Assembly (NCBI GenBank): GCA_009773185.1
Contig: WPIF01000032.1
Location: 1 to 47,442 of the forward strand
Direction of reading: 5' to 3'
Source of the DNA: Nitrospirota bacterium
GTDB lineage: Bacteria; Nitrospirota; Thermodesulfovibrionia; Thermodesulfovibrionales; UBA1546
Length of the DNA: 47,442 bases
The notes under the pieces were generated by a model. That model was not told the DNA's origin and did not search any database. It saw nothing but the letters and a program-made list of their open reading frames with translations. Below are positions 17,601 through 25,409 of this stretch, one piece after another (the stretch's first letter is position 1; every line of letters starts with the position of its first letter). A program made the translations under genes and the position numbers.

Positions 17601-18037
17601 CCGCAAACCCCGAAAATATCGGGATAGAAAAAATCGTAACACATAGCAGTCTTAACGGTATATTCCTTGAATCATCTCCTATGACAGAGATACAACTGCA
17701 AAAGGGTATGGGCATAGGTCTTTACGCAATTGAAAGCGGAACGCTCCAGATCGGAAATAGCGGAGAAACATCAGAATATACTCTCCTTCCCGGAACGAAT
17801 TACATAGGCATGCTGACAGTTCCTTACGGATATACTGCGTACAACCTGCTTTCGTCAATAGGGTATGACAATATTCAGAGCGTAAGGAAGTTTAATAACC
17901 AGACAGGGCTCTGGGAAACAGCCTCTCTGAGAAATGCCTCGGGAGTAAAAGAGGCTGTTGGCATTAATTTCGTGATACGACAGGGAGACGGACTCATCAT
18001 AACCATGAAAAACAGGGTGGACGGGTGGAAGCCATGA
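14600..18037 (+). CDS. Exported protein with FlgD-like Ig module and TolB-like beta-propeller
   Basis: A 1145-residue exported protein; signal peptide about residues 9-30 (IIKAILISFVLLLLPQVVSA). The first 450 residues are beta-rich and unrecognised, with an NGxVxxD-type CARDB-like segment. Residues about 560-680 resemble a FlgD Ig-like module (KVIWDGKDKNDILVPTGIYT). Residues about 680-960 hold five to six blades of the VxWQDxRxGNWDIYxYDL repeat, a TolB/WD40-like periplasmic propeller. The last 180 residues are again unrecognised. The ATG at 14600 lies inside the end of dacB (ATGAGTAA overlap), and the stop overlaps the next start as ATGA, so translation is coupled on both sides. The function is unknown; a scaffold or binding protein at the cell surface is likely. 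Confidence 0.8.
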   Translation: MSKNPEAEGMIIKAILISFVLLLLPQVVSAETACSRVSIEILQELTLERIAFDAKMVITNNIPDKDLSDIRVDVILKDANGNVKNDLFHMRVSSTSKINAVDGTGVVRAATTAEVHWLIIPSPGAGGIDPAGVSYWAGATLTYTVDGKQEVVSVNPDKITVRPEAQLILDYFLPYEVIGDNPFTPQVEAPVPFPLAVRVLNSGYGLARNLKIDSAQPKIVDNAQGLLVDFKLLGASVNDSAVSPSLTVSIGTLESKKIATGYWEMISTLSGKFVEFNATFSHASDLGGELTSILKQTNTYYLIHRVKANLPGRDGKLDFLADTDNDSEHLPDAIFESEIPGNTGKVEDARSPVTVIAITLSPARPTSQQPNVEMKVATEDPGWVYAKLPDPSKGMLKLLDVIRADGVHLDANNFWVSEGLDTNYQKIYTLHILDYRADASVTGTYTLVYAKPVDDTMAPVTTLVFDGPSKTGDPLYITPDTKIIFTSTDNEGGSGVDQMLRKIVGTDSSFVPALPMNIETAGNAVLDYYSIDRAGNQEATKSANLYVDNAAPNITTFNAAPTTFMPHAPKGVTATLTTSLTVKATDDINTLQAVIDISKGEAFSEADIVKTFTLTLTSGTETKVIWDGKDKNDILVPTGIYTARLSVTDGLSGGTISHTSTFALNITVTEWFKGQALDPNLSGAQQYPEVSGTKVVWQDQRNGNWDIYTKDISGALSVNLTNNSSGQIRPSISGNIIVWQDNRGGNWDIYGYDLSKSLEFLISNDSGNQERPVISGEWVSWQDDSAGNLDIFVYNITTKEKIRVTSHERDQIHPSISGNILSWEDYRHGLGEIYKYDLITKTETRYTSNIYNQTLPAISGNTVVWTDERNSQRDIYFSDLTSGETKVTYGAGDHTQAVILNDALVYIEYETGPNDPNLSFFDIKSGTGARLSANPAKQEEPALGEGVLVWQDNRDGIYQIYWSNFQVEALPIEVEIRPGFNLIAVGDKLAKAYPKASDLIAANPENIGIEKIVTHSSLNGIFLESSPMTEIQLQKGMGIGLYAIESGTLQIGNSGETSEYTLLPGTNYIGMLTVPYGYTAYNLLSSIGYDNIQSVRKFNNQTGLWETASLRNASGVKEAVGINFVIRQGDGLIITMKNRVDGWKP

Positions 18038-18975
18038 AACGTACAGACGTGCAGGGAGATTTGCTAAGGACAGGACATAGCATTTTCACTCATTCTCGGG
18101 CTATCGCCCTCCGAGGTATTTTGCCTCTTGAGTATTTTATGTGCAATTATCGGACTATCGGCAAAATAAATCCGCTCAAATACCATGTCCTGCCCTTCAT
18201 ATTATTGTTTGTGCTTTTGCATCCCGTTGTAGCATTTCCCTTAGATAAAAGCGGATGGCAGTGGATAGTACCGGAAAAGGTGCATGACATGCTTAAAGAG
18301 GGAAGCGCATTATGGCTTATAGATGTGAGAAACGAGGAAGCGTACAAAAAAGAGCATATAGAAAGCTCTGTAAATATCCCGGCTGTTTCTCTTGCCTTCA
18401 AGAAATTCTCCAGAGGCAGAATCCTTGTCATAGTAGATGATTCTCTCGGGATTAAGGTCGCAAAGGAAGCAGCTGACATCCTTGTTAAAAACGGATATGA
18501 GAAGGTCTATGTCCTTCAGGAAGGTATTGCCTCATGGAAGACAGCCGGTTATTCTGTTGCAGACACCGGGCTTTCAGTAAAAGGGGTTTCAGCTAATGAG
18601 CTTAAATGGGCCTTGTCAAATAAAGTGCTGCTTAGGATATTCGATATGAGAGGTCAGGCTGAGATTGAAAATGGAAAAGTCTCAGGAAGCGAGCCTGTTA
18701 GCGGCAAAGACATAAAAGAAAGAATTGAGAACCTGAAGATGCTTCTTAAAAAAGAAGGCGGTAAAGACCTTTCAACAAAACTTAAGAAGCCTCAGACAAT
18801 AGTTCTTATTTTTTCCGCATCTGATGATATTGAAAAAAATATGCAGGAGATAATGCTTGATTCAAAGGCCGATGTCAGGTACTTAATTGGAGGCTACGAG
18901 ACATTCGCATTTGACAGTAATAAACATCCAAAGACAGGGGATAGTTGTCCGACATGTCCGGCAAAGGGAAAATGA
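18034..18975 (+). CDS. Exported rhodanese-fold protein lacking the catalytic Cys
   Basis: I start this at ATG 18034, which overlaps the previous stop as ATGA; GTG 18025 is an alternative. The first 45 codons include a translated palindromic element (18066-18197). The hydrophobic core of a signal peptide follows (HVLPFILLFVLLHPVVAFPL). The rhodanese domain is clear from LWLIDVRNEEAYKKEHIESS to GYEKVYVLQEGIASWKTAGY. The active-site loop, usually VYCxxGxRS, reads VIVDDSLGIK, so the sulphur-accepting Cys is absent and thiosulfate sulfurtransferase activity is not expected. A C-terminal DSCPTCPAKGK tail has a CxxC pair. It may act as a binding module. 313 residues. Confidence 0.8.
   Translation: MKRTDVQGDLLRTGHSIFTHSRAIALRGILPLEYFMCNYRTIGKINPLKYHVLPFILLFVLLHPVVAFPLDKSGWQWIVPEKVHDMLKEGSALWLIDVRNEEAYKKEHIESSVNIPAVSLAFKKFSRGRILVIVDDSLGIKVAKEAADILVKNGYEKVYVLQEGIASWKTAGYSVADTGLSVKGVSANELKWALSNKVLLRIFDMRGQAEIENGKVSGSEPVSGKDIKERIENLKMLLKKEGGKDLSTKLKKPQTIVLIFSASDDIEKNMQEIMLDSKADVRYLIGGYETFAFDSNKHPKTGDSCPTCPAKGK
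18066..18197. repeat. In-frame palindromic element, copy A (132 bp)
   Basis: Terminal arms AAGGACAGGACAT (18066-18078) and ATGTCCTGCCCTT (18185-18197) pair at 12 of 13 positions. Inside are CTCGG/CCGAG around GGGCTATCGCCC and a perfect 9-bp inverted repeat TATTTTGCC (18117-18125) with GGCAAAATA (18160-18168). The core is nearly identical to copy B at 19964-20100, while the end arms differ in ways that keep pairing. In both copies the same frame is translated (HSRAIALRGILPL), just upstream of a signal peptide core. It resembles the concept of Rickettsia palindromic elements, which also insert in frame, but is not one I can name. Confidence 0.8.
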
Positions 18976-19958
18976 AAGGAAAATTCAGAATCTCAAATTT
19001 TAAATCTTACATCTGCATTTTGCAGCTTGCTGGTCTTATCCTGCTTGCGCTGGTTTCTAACGCCCTTGCAGTTCCCGAGACAGTGAGCGTTAGGATTACT
19101 GATGTGACTACAACTTCTTTCTCTGTTGTCTGGATGACTGATGTTTCGGCAGACCCTGAAGTGGAGGTCTATGCCGACAGTGCAATGGCAACCAGGATAA
19201 CCGATAAGTGCGTAATAACTTCCATGCCTACAGGAAGCCAGAAAGTTTCCGGGGCTGCTAAGGCAAGGGGGATAATGAAGGTCAGGGTTTCGGGATTAAA
19301 CCCGTCTGTAAAATATTACGTAAGGACAGTGACAAAGGATCCTTCGAATCTTCAGAGCATCGGCTACTCATCTGTTTATGAGGTGACAACAGCTTCAAAA
19401 GTTATGCCCTATAAATATACAGATAACAGGCCCGAAGGATTTGCCAATGACCTCTCATCTTTCAGGGTGTATATAAGGCCGTCGGATAAAGATTCTGATC
19501 CCGGGCTTGGAGACCTCATAGTGCTTGAAGGGGATGGAGCGCTTTATCCTTTAAGCGCATTTGCCGGAGACTGGATAAATTCTCCCGAAAGTGTCATAGA
19601 CCTCAATAACCTTTTTGGACTTGAGAGCCGAAGCCTTGATATATCCGGAGGAGAAAAGATAACCCTGAGGATTTACAGGGGAGGAGGCCTTTCCACACTT
19701 ACTCATTACCGGAAATCTGCGCAGGATTCAAACATGGTCTATATATCTGAGCCTGTAAAAGGTTTTTTTGCGGATATTAATCTTGACGGAAAAATAGATG
19801 ATGAGGACTTTACTGAGTTTAAAAAGCAGTACAGGGCTCTGCCGGACGATGTAACGTATAACCCTGACTTTGATTTTGTGGAAGATACAGAAGGAAAAGT
19901 AGATGCAAGGGAGTTCTCTAAATTTTCAAGGGAGTACGGAAGGACTGATGTTAAGTAA
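18972..19958 (+). CDS. Exported FN3-like protein with C-terminal dockerin-like repeat
   Basis: A 328-residue protein starting at ATG 18972 in an ATGA overlap with the rhodanese gene (ATG 18954 and TTG 18945 are alternatives). The signal peptide ends near residue 33 (ILQLAGLILLALVSNALA). Residues about 36-145 form an FN3-like domain (TSFSVVWMTDVSADPEVEVY; LNPSVKYYVRTVTKDPSN). The middle 110 residues are unrecognised. The last 60 residues are a dockerin type I-like duplication of Ca-binding loops: DINLDGKIDDEDFTEFKKQY and, with a small insertion, DFVEDTEGKVDAREFSKF. Dockerins dock onto cohesins; the next gene encodes a cohesin-like module. No catalytic domain is visible. Confidence 0.82.
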   Translation: MKGKFRISNFKSYICILQLAGLILLALVSNALAVPETVSVRITDVTTTSFSVVWMTDVSADPEVEVYADSAMATRITDKCVITSMPTGSQKVSGAAKARGIMKVRVSGLNPSVKYYVRTVTKDPSNLQSIGYSSVYEVTTASKVMPYKYTDNRPEGFANDLSSFRVYIRPSDKDSDPGLGDLIVLEGDGALYPLSAFAGDWINSPESVIDLNNLFGLESRSLDISGGEKITLRIYRGGGLSTLTHYRKSAQDSNMVYISEPVKGFFADINLDGKIDDEDFTEFKKQYRALPDDVTYNPDFDFVEDTEGKVDAREFSKFSREYGRTDVK

Positions 19959-22900
19959 AACCTTAAAGGCAGGGTATGGTATCTTCGCTCATTCTCGGGC
20001 TATTGCCCTCCGAGGTATTTTGCCTCTTGATTATTTTATATACGAATACGGTCGGAATATCGGCAAAATAAAGCCGCTCAAACACCATACCCTGCCTTTA
20101 TTATTAATCTGCTTTTTTTCGGCAGTGATTCTCTTGCTCTGTTCAGCAGGCTTGACATATGCAGCAGACATAAAGGTCTCACCTTCCGCTACAAGGGTTA
20201 GCCCCGGAGAAAATTTCTATATAGACATAAACGTGGAAAACATTCCTTCCGAAGGACTGGGTGCAGTCCAGTTCAGGCTTAATATTGTTGCACAAGGATC
20301 AAATGTCTCAGGCGTATCCGACACATCCCAGGGAAAGGCAACTGATATATCTGTTTCCGCTCCACTATTAATAGGCCTTCCAACAGCAAACCGTTCAGGC
20401 ATCGGGGACTTCTTCTTGAATGCCACCGGGCCTAATGGAATCCTTGTTATGGATAACGAGCCTTTAAATAACGGCTCGGCTCTTTATACCTTCGGGCATA
20501 CTAACGGCTCTACTCCTTCAAGCGGAGGCGGTTCTGTCGCGAGATTCCATTTTGCCGTAGGAAAAGATGTTGCTGCAGAAAAGATAGTCATAACTCTTTC
20601 TGACGTCATGCTCCTTGATACAGGAGTGATGTATCCGCTTGATACAAACACAGGAGCAACTATAGAACTCAGATGCATAACAAAGGTTCCGAACCTGCTC
20701 GGGCTTTCAAGGGCTGATGCCCAGGCTGCTTTGCAGGCAGCCGGCCTTCTTGCCGGAAACATATATGAGATAGATAACCAAAATAAAATCTATAGCCTTA
20801 ACCAGGTGCTTATACAGTTATATGCAGCAGGGACATCGGTTATATGTGAAACGCCCGTAGACCTTGCAATAAATACTGCTCCTTCCGAAGTAGGAAATAC
20901 AAACGCAGCTGATAAGCCAAATGACGAAAGCGGAGGAGTTATACTTTCATGGACTCCTTCTATATCATCAGATACCGCAGGTTACAGGGTATATCTCGAT
21001 ACGCAGCTTCTGACTGAGATAAGAAACCCTTCATCTACCGGCACAGAGATATCAGGGCTTCCAGTCGGCCAGGTATCACAGCTCAAGATAACAGCATTCG
21101 ATAGCTTTGGAAACGAAAGTAGCGGAGTGACTGTTTCAGCAACCGCTGTTGATGATGTGGCTCCAAGGATTACGATAGACGGAGTGGTGGAAGGAGCCTT
21201 CTATTCATCAAGCGTTCTGCCCTCAATTAGCGTGATAGATTCGAATCTCTCAGCAAAAGAAATACTCCTTAATGGAATAGCATACGCAATGGCAGCAATA
21301 GGAATAGAAGGCAATTACACGCTAAAAGTTACTGCCACTGACTCATCCGGCAATACTACTACAAAGGAGATACATTTTGTAATAGATAAGACCCCGCCTT
21401 CAATCGCAGTCTCAGGGATTGAAAAGGGCAGGTACTATAATACCGATGTAATCCCTGTCATAACGGTTACAGAGCCTAACCTTCAAAATGCGGAATTCCT
21501 GCTTAACGGAAGCCTCTACGGAAGCGGAACCCTGATAAGCGCGGAAGGCGCATATGAACTGAAGATTGAGGCGCTGGATAAGGCAGGCAACAAATTATCG
21601 GACACGTATGTTTTCTATATAGACAAGGCCAAACCCATTAGTGGCATCTCTACAGGAACCCCGAAGTTTGAAAACAATGGAAGCGTATTTGTTACAGGTT
21701 CCACAATGTTTACCCTTGCGGCAAATGACGAAGGAATTATCTCGTCAGGCGTAAGTAAAATTGAATACAGAGTTAACGGCGGCGACTGGAGCGCCTACGG
21801 TTCGCCCTTTAATCTTTCGGGTATTGCCGATGGAACGGTTACGGTAGATCACAGGGCAAGCGACATTGCCGGCAATATCGAGGATTATCATACGCTCTTG
21901 CTTAAAGCCGATAACACCCCGCCGGATACATCTCTTAATATCGGTATGCCTAACTTCACCGGAGCTGACGGGACTATATATATAGGGCAGCAATCTAACA
22001 TAAGCCTCAGCGCATCTGACGCCCTTTCCGGCGTAGCGACAACGGAGTACAGAATAGACGGCGGAGCATGGATATCCTATGGCCCGTTCACGATAACGGC
22101 GGAAGGAAGCCATACGATTGAGTACAGAAGCGCGGACAATGTGGGTAATATAGAGACAGCGAAGTCTATTACAGTAATTATTGACAATACACCGCCTGTA
22201 ACGACGATAAGGGTGGGTGATCCAAAATACGCGGCGGTTGACGGCATGCTTTATATCACGGGCAATACCTTGTTCACACTCAGCGCAACCGATAATCTGT
22301 CAGATGTAGCGGTTACAGAATACAGAATAGACGGCGGAGCATGGATAACGTATGCACTGTTCAATATCCCTGCGGAGGGTGCGCATATAATTGAATCCAG
22401 AAGTATAGACAATGTTGGAAATGCGGAGACGGAAGTAGTGCTGACAGTTATAAGCGACAACACACCTCCGGCGACGGCGATAACTGTCGGACATCCGAAG
22501 TATACGACGGCAGGGACGTTCTATGTCTCAGGCAATACCACATTCACGCTTACTTCATCTGACAACCTCTCAGGAGTCTCAAAGACCGAATACAGGATAG
22601 ATGGTGGACAGTGGCTTAATTACGCGACGTTTAATCTTCCTTCTGAAGGCTCACATGTAATAGGCTTCAGGAGCACAGATAATCTGGGCAATACAGAAAC
22701 TGAAAGGACTATCGAGGTCATAACAGATAATACTCCGCCTGTTTCATCCGTGAATATCGGCGTTCCTCAATATAGCGCAAACGGGAACACTTATATAGGC
22801 GGAAATACCGAGATTACTATTACTGCTTCAGATGCCGGAAGCGGGATAAATAAGACAGAATACAGCATAGACAACAGCTCTTTCATTGCATATGTTTCAC

Positions 22901-24507
22901 CATTAAATCTTGCAGCATATTCAGAAGGAAACCATACAATAAACTATCGTTCCATAGACAATTTAGGCACTACCGAAGACGCAAAGACCCTGATTGTGAT
23001 TGTGGATAAGACCCCTCCGCAGACAGCAATCTCAGCATCAGACCCATTAGTAGAAGGAATCGTGAATACAATATCTCCAAGAACAAGATTTACCTTAAGT
23101 TCATCAGATAACCTCTCAGGCGTAAAGGAAATAAGCTGCAAGATAGACAGCGGCGCATGGCAGCCTTACATCGCCAACTTCAGCCTCTCAGGACTTGCTG
23201 CCGGCGCTCATACGATAACTTATAAAGCTATGGACAATGTTCTCAATGAAGAGATAGAAAAAACCATAACAGTAAGGCTTATTGTCATAGATGTTCAGAA
23301 GGGGCTGTCTTCAGAGCCGGTTGTGCTTGCTGGCGTATGGACTGATGAAAATGGCTCTGATACTGCACAGAAACAGGCTGACATGAACAACCTTAATTCT
23401 GTCCTTTCCTCGCTCGGCCTGAGTTATTACATGGCTCCAGGCAATGAAGAATTTGTCGAAGCAGTGCGCTCAGGAAGATACAATACCTACCTGCTTGTAG
23501 ATTATAAAGAGCCTCTGTTGGGAAAAGAAATAAGGGAATCTGTTTATTACGGCAGCGGACTCATCTTCATTAAAACAAGCCCTCAGGCAGACCCATTCCT
23601 CGACGACGTCTTCGGCGTTAAATTTACAGGCAAGACAACGAGCAGCGACCTTCCTGTAAACCTTGTGGAAAGTCCGATTAGCGCAAGTAGGACAATCAAT
23701 AGCAGCGGCAAAGGAGTTATTTCGACAATTACCTCTAATACTGCGCAGAGCTTCGGATATGTGATAGATAAGCGCAACACATTCGATTCAATAGTGTCTA
23801 ATCAGTACGGAAGGGGCAAAACAATCCTTTATAACTTCGACCTGCTTTATACAACCGACCATAGCCTGCTTACAGATTTAATCTCGAACAGCCTGAACTA
23901 TGTAAAACCAATAGAGCAACATCCATCTGCCCTTGACAGCATGCCTGTAAAAATAAGCGTGGATAATTCTACAGAGCCGGTTGATATTAAACTCATAGAA
24001 ACCATACCTGCCGGTACAAGCGCTGACAGTATATCGCCAAATGCCTCTGTCACCGGAAACACAATAACATGGCAGAAATATCTGAATATTAGCGAAAAAG
24101 CCGCGTTCAGATACTATCTCAATATTCCTGATGCCTCGGGAGATTACACGACAGATACAGAACTGAGATACAGCAATAACGGAGAATACAGGCTGTATGG
24201 GAATTACAGCCTGAACTTCAATGTCCCGAATAATTCAGGCGAATTACTACAGGCGATAATCTCATCTCTGGGAAGCATCCCTGTAAATAATATGGCAGAT
24301 GCAGACAGAATAACAAAGGCAGTTACAGACCTTTCAGCCATCAGCGCAAATGCTTCAAGCAGAAAAGAGGCAGAGCAGAATATCAGACTGATAACAAATG
24401 CAACGGATGAGATAAGAAAACTCTCATTTGATATATCGGATGTAAGGCTTAAGCTCGATGAGCTCTTGAGGATATGGGAGAAGAAATGGTATTTGATGGA
24501 AGAGTAG
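19948..24507 (+). CDS. Exported multidomain protein: cohesin-like, PASTA, FN3, Ig and OmpL47-type repeats
   Basis: A 1519-residue protein; ATG 19948 overlaps the previous gene by 11 bases. Residues about 6-51 are a translated palindromic element (19964-20100), followed by the signal core LPLLLICFFSAVILLLC. Residues about 69-244 look like a cohesin module (KVSPSATRVSPGENFYIDIN at the start, SVARFHFAVGKDVAAEKIVI near the end). A PASTA domain (245-311, VPNLLGLSRADAQAALQAAG), an FN3 domain (about 325-401) and two Ig-like units follow. Then come five to six OmpL47-type repeats of 90-95 residues (YRIDGGAWISYGPF; HTIEYRSADNVGNIETAK; DNTPP linkers). Residues about 1115-1260 resemble a ThuA/glutamine-amidotransferase-like fold. 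The tail is helical. It is probably a surface scaffold. Confidence 0.82.
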   Translation: MLSKTLKAGYGIFAHSRAIALRGILPLDYFIYEYGRNIGKIKPLKHHTLPLLLICFFSAVILLLCSAGLTYAADIKVSPSATRVSPGENFYIDINVENIPSEGLGAVQFRLNIVAQGSNVSGVSDTSQGKATDISVSAPLLIGLPTANRSGIGDFFLNATGPNGILVMDNEPLNNGSALYTFGHTNGSTPSSGGGSVARFHFAVGKDVAAEKIVITLSDVMLLDTGVMYPLDTNTGATIELRCITKVPNLLGLSRADAQAALQAAGLLAGNIYEIDNQNKIYSLNQVLIQLYAAGTSVICETPVDLAINTAPSEVGNTNAADKPNDESGGVILSWTPSISSDTAGYRVYLDTQLLTEIRNPSSTGTEISGLPVGQVSQLKITAFDSFGNESSGVTVSATAVDDVAPRITIDGVVEGAFYSSSVLPSISVIDSNLSAKEILLNGIAYAMAAIGIEGNYTLKVTATDSSGNTTTKEIHFVIDKTPPSIAVSGIEKGRYYNTDVIPVITVTEPNLQNAEFLLNGSLYGSGTLISAEGAYELKIEALDKAGNKLSDTYVFYIDKAKPISGISTGTPKFENNGSVFVTGSTMFTLAANDEGIISSGVSKIEYRVNGGDWSAYGSPFNLSGIADGTVTVDHRASDIAGNIEDYHTLLLKADNTPPDTSLNIGMPNFTGADGTIYIGQQSNISLSASDALSGVATTEYRIDGGAWISYGPFTITAEGSHTIEYRSADNVGNIETAKSITVIIDNTPPVTTIRVGDPKYAAVDGMLYITGNTLFTLSATDNLSDVAVTEYRIDGGAWITYALFNIPAEGAHIIESRSIDNVGNAETEVVLTVISDNTPPATAITVGHPKYTTAGTFYVSGNTTFTLTSSDNLSGVSKTEYRIDGGQWLNYATFNLPSEGSHVIGFRSTDNLGNTETERTIEVITDNTPPVSSVNIGVPQYSANGNTYIGGNTEITITASDAGSGINKTEYSIDNSSFIAYVSPLNLAAYSEGNHTINYRSIDNLGTTEDAKTLIVIVDKTPPQTAISASDPLVEGIVNTISPRTRFTLSSSDNLSGVKEISCKIDSGAWQPYIANFSLSGLAAGAHTITYKAMDNVLNEEIEKTITVRLIVIDVQKGLSSEPVVLAGVWTDENGSDTAQKQADMNNLNSVLSSLGLSYYMAPGNEEFVEAVRSGRYNTYLLVDYKEPLLGKEIRESVYYGSGLIFIKTSPQADPFLDDVFGVKFTGKTTSSDLPVNLVESPISASRTINSSGKGVISTITSNTAQSFGYVIDKRNTFDSIVSNQYGRGKTILYNFDLLYTTDHSLLTDLISNSLNYVKPIEQHPSALDSMPVKISVDNSTEPVDIKLIETIPAGTSADSISPNASVTGNTITWQKYLNISEKAAFRYYLNIPDASGDYTTDTELRYSNNGEYRLYGNYSLNFNVPNNSGELLQAIISSLGSIPVNNMADADRITKAVTDLSAISANASSRKEAEQNIRLITNATDEIRKLSFDISDVRLKLDELLRIWEKKWYLMEE
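19964..20100. repeat. In-frame palindromic element, copy B (137 bp)
   Basis: The end arms are a perfect 17-bp inverted repeat: TAAAGGCAGGGTATGGT (19964-19980) and ACCATACCCTGCCTTTA (20084-20100). The core shares the CTCGG..CCGAG and TATTTTGCC..GGCAAAATA stems with copy A. Where copy A has GGACAT/ATGTCC, copy B has GGGTAT/ATACCC, so two neighbouring base pairs have changed on both strands. Such covariation points to selection on, or maintenance of, the folded form. Confidence 0.85.
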
Positions 24508-24552
24508 AAAATATGCTCTGCATACATAGCGGCAAGAGTCAGCGGAAAAAAT

Positions 24553-24579
24553 GTCATTCCCGTGAAAACGGGAATCCAG
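24553..24579. repeat. Dispersed palindrome ATTCCCG..CGGGAAT, near start of LamG gene
   Basis: ATTCCCGT (24556-24563) and ACGGGAAT (24568-24575) pair around GAAA, flanked by GTC and CCAG. This hairpin belongs to a widely dispersed bacterial repeat type. It lies between the end of the preceding gene and the signal peptide of the next one. If translation started at ATG 24513 it would be read in frame as CHSRENGNPD, so again a repeat has landed just before a signal peptide. Confidence 0.8.
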
Positions 24580-24590
24580 ACGCCGTTCTT

Positions 24591-25409
24591 ATGAAGATTG
24601 TTCCTCTGATTTTTTTATTCCTTATGCTGATATTTATCTCTGCTGCTGAGGCTGCCGACACATCCATTGTTGGCCAGTGGCACATGGATGGGAACTGGAA
24701 TGATTCATCGGGGAATAGCAATAATTTAACGCCTGGCGGCGGCTTAAGCTTAAGCAGTTTGGCAAAGGCTGGGAGTCAATCAGGCAGTTTTGACGGCTCC
24801 ACCGGTTTTGCGGAAAGAAAAACACCTGGGAATCTGCTCAATATAGGAAGTCAAAATTGGACAATATCTGCATGGATCAAAACATCATATTCAGGGACAA
24901 ACAATATGACTGTTGTCAGCAGATACGAATGCGGCTGGAATAATTGTTCGCCGAGTGATCAAGCGGCAGCGCTTTACACATTTAATATAAATTCTTCAGG
25001 ATTTGCAGCTTTTTCATTGAGATCAGATAATGGCGCAGATGCAACTGCATTGGATAACGTTGATGTTCGCGATGGAAATTGGCATCATATAGCCGGGGTA
25101 TTGGACAGGAGCAATAATACCGTAAAGATTTTTGTTGATGGTATAGAAAAGAAATCTGTTAGTGCGGCGACATTAAATGCCATTACCGATGCCGGTTCTC
25201 CTTTAGAGGTAGGAAGAATCTTTCGTGAAGGCTGGGCTAATCCCAGTGATTATTTCAACGGCCTTATCGATGAAGTCACCATCTATAACCGCGCCCTCAC
25301 AGCGCAGGAAATTCAGGAGCATTATCAGGCAAGTATAGTAGCTCAACCGACTGTAAACTCTGTTCCATCTTCAACGACTTCTATTGCAGGGCGGTGCAAA
25401 TACGCTTAA
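24591..25409 (+). CDS. Exported LamG-domain protein; severed 5' part of the giant gene
   Basis: I place the start at ATG 24591 because it gives a clean signal peptide (MKIVPLIFLFLMLIFISAAE ends near residue 23). ATG 24513, with a better ribosome binding site (GGAAGAG), would add 26 codons including a translated palindrome. Residues about 28-240 are a concanavalin/LamG domain (IVGQWHMDGNWNDSSGN; GNWHHIAGVLD; NGLIDEVTIYNRALTAQEIQ). After PSSTTS the frame runs into 9 unrelated residues and a stop. Comparison with the internal repeat at 26923-27110 shows that about 83 nt are missing at 25382/25383. Restoring 83 nt would join this frame exactly to the giant frame that begins at 25384. So this is probably the signal peptide and first LamG module of the giant protein. 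Confidence 0.8.
   Translation: MKIVPLIFLFLMLIFISAAEAADTSIVGQWHMDGNWNDSSGNSNNLTPGGGLSLSSLAKAGSQSGSFDGSTGFAERKTPGNLLNIGSQNWTISAWIKTSYSGTNNMTVVSRYECGWNNCSPSDQAAALYTFNINSSGFAAFSLRSDNGADATALDNVDVRDGNWHHIAGVLDRSNNTVKIFVDGIEKKSVSAATLNAITDAGSPLEVGRIFREGWANPSDYFNGLIDEVTIYNRALTAQEIQEHYQASIVAQPTVNSVPSSTTSIAGRCKYA
25284..25382. repeat. 99-bp exact direct repeat, copy 1
   Basis: This stretch is identical, base for base, to 26923-27021. It encodes the end of a LamG module and the linker YNRALTAQEIQEHYQASIVA then PTVNSVPSSTTS. The identity stops exactly at the point where the reading frame breaks. It shows recent duplication or gene conversion within the LamG array. Confidence 0.9.

Noticed and set aside
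18066..20100. HSRAIALRGILPL segment as a true protein domain
   Set aside because: It is encoded by a palindromic DNA repeat with compensatory stem changes, so the protein similarity is better explained as translated repeat.
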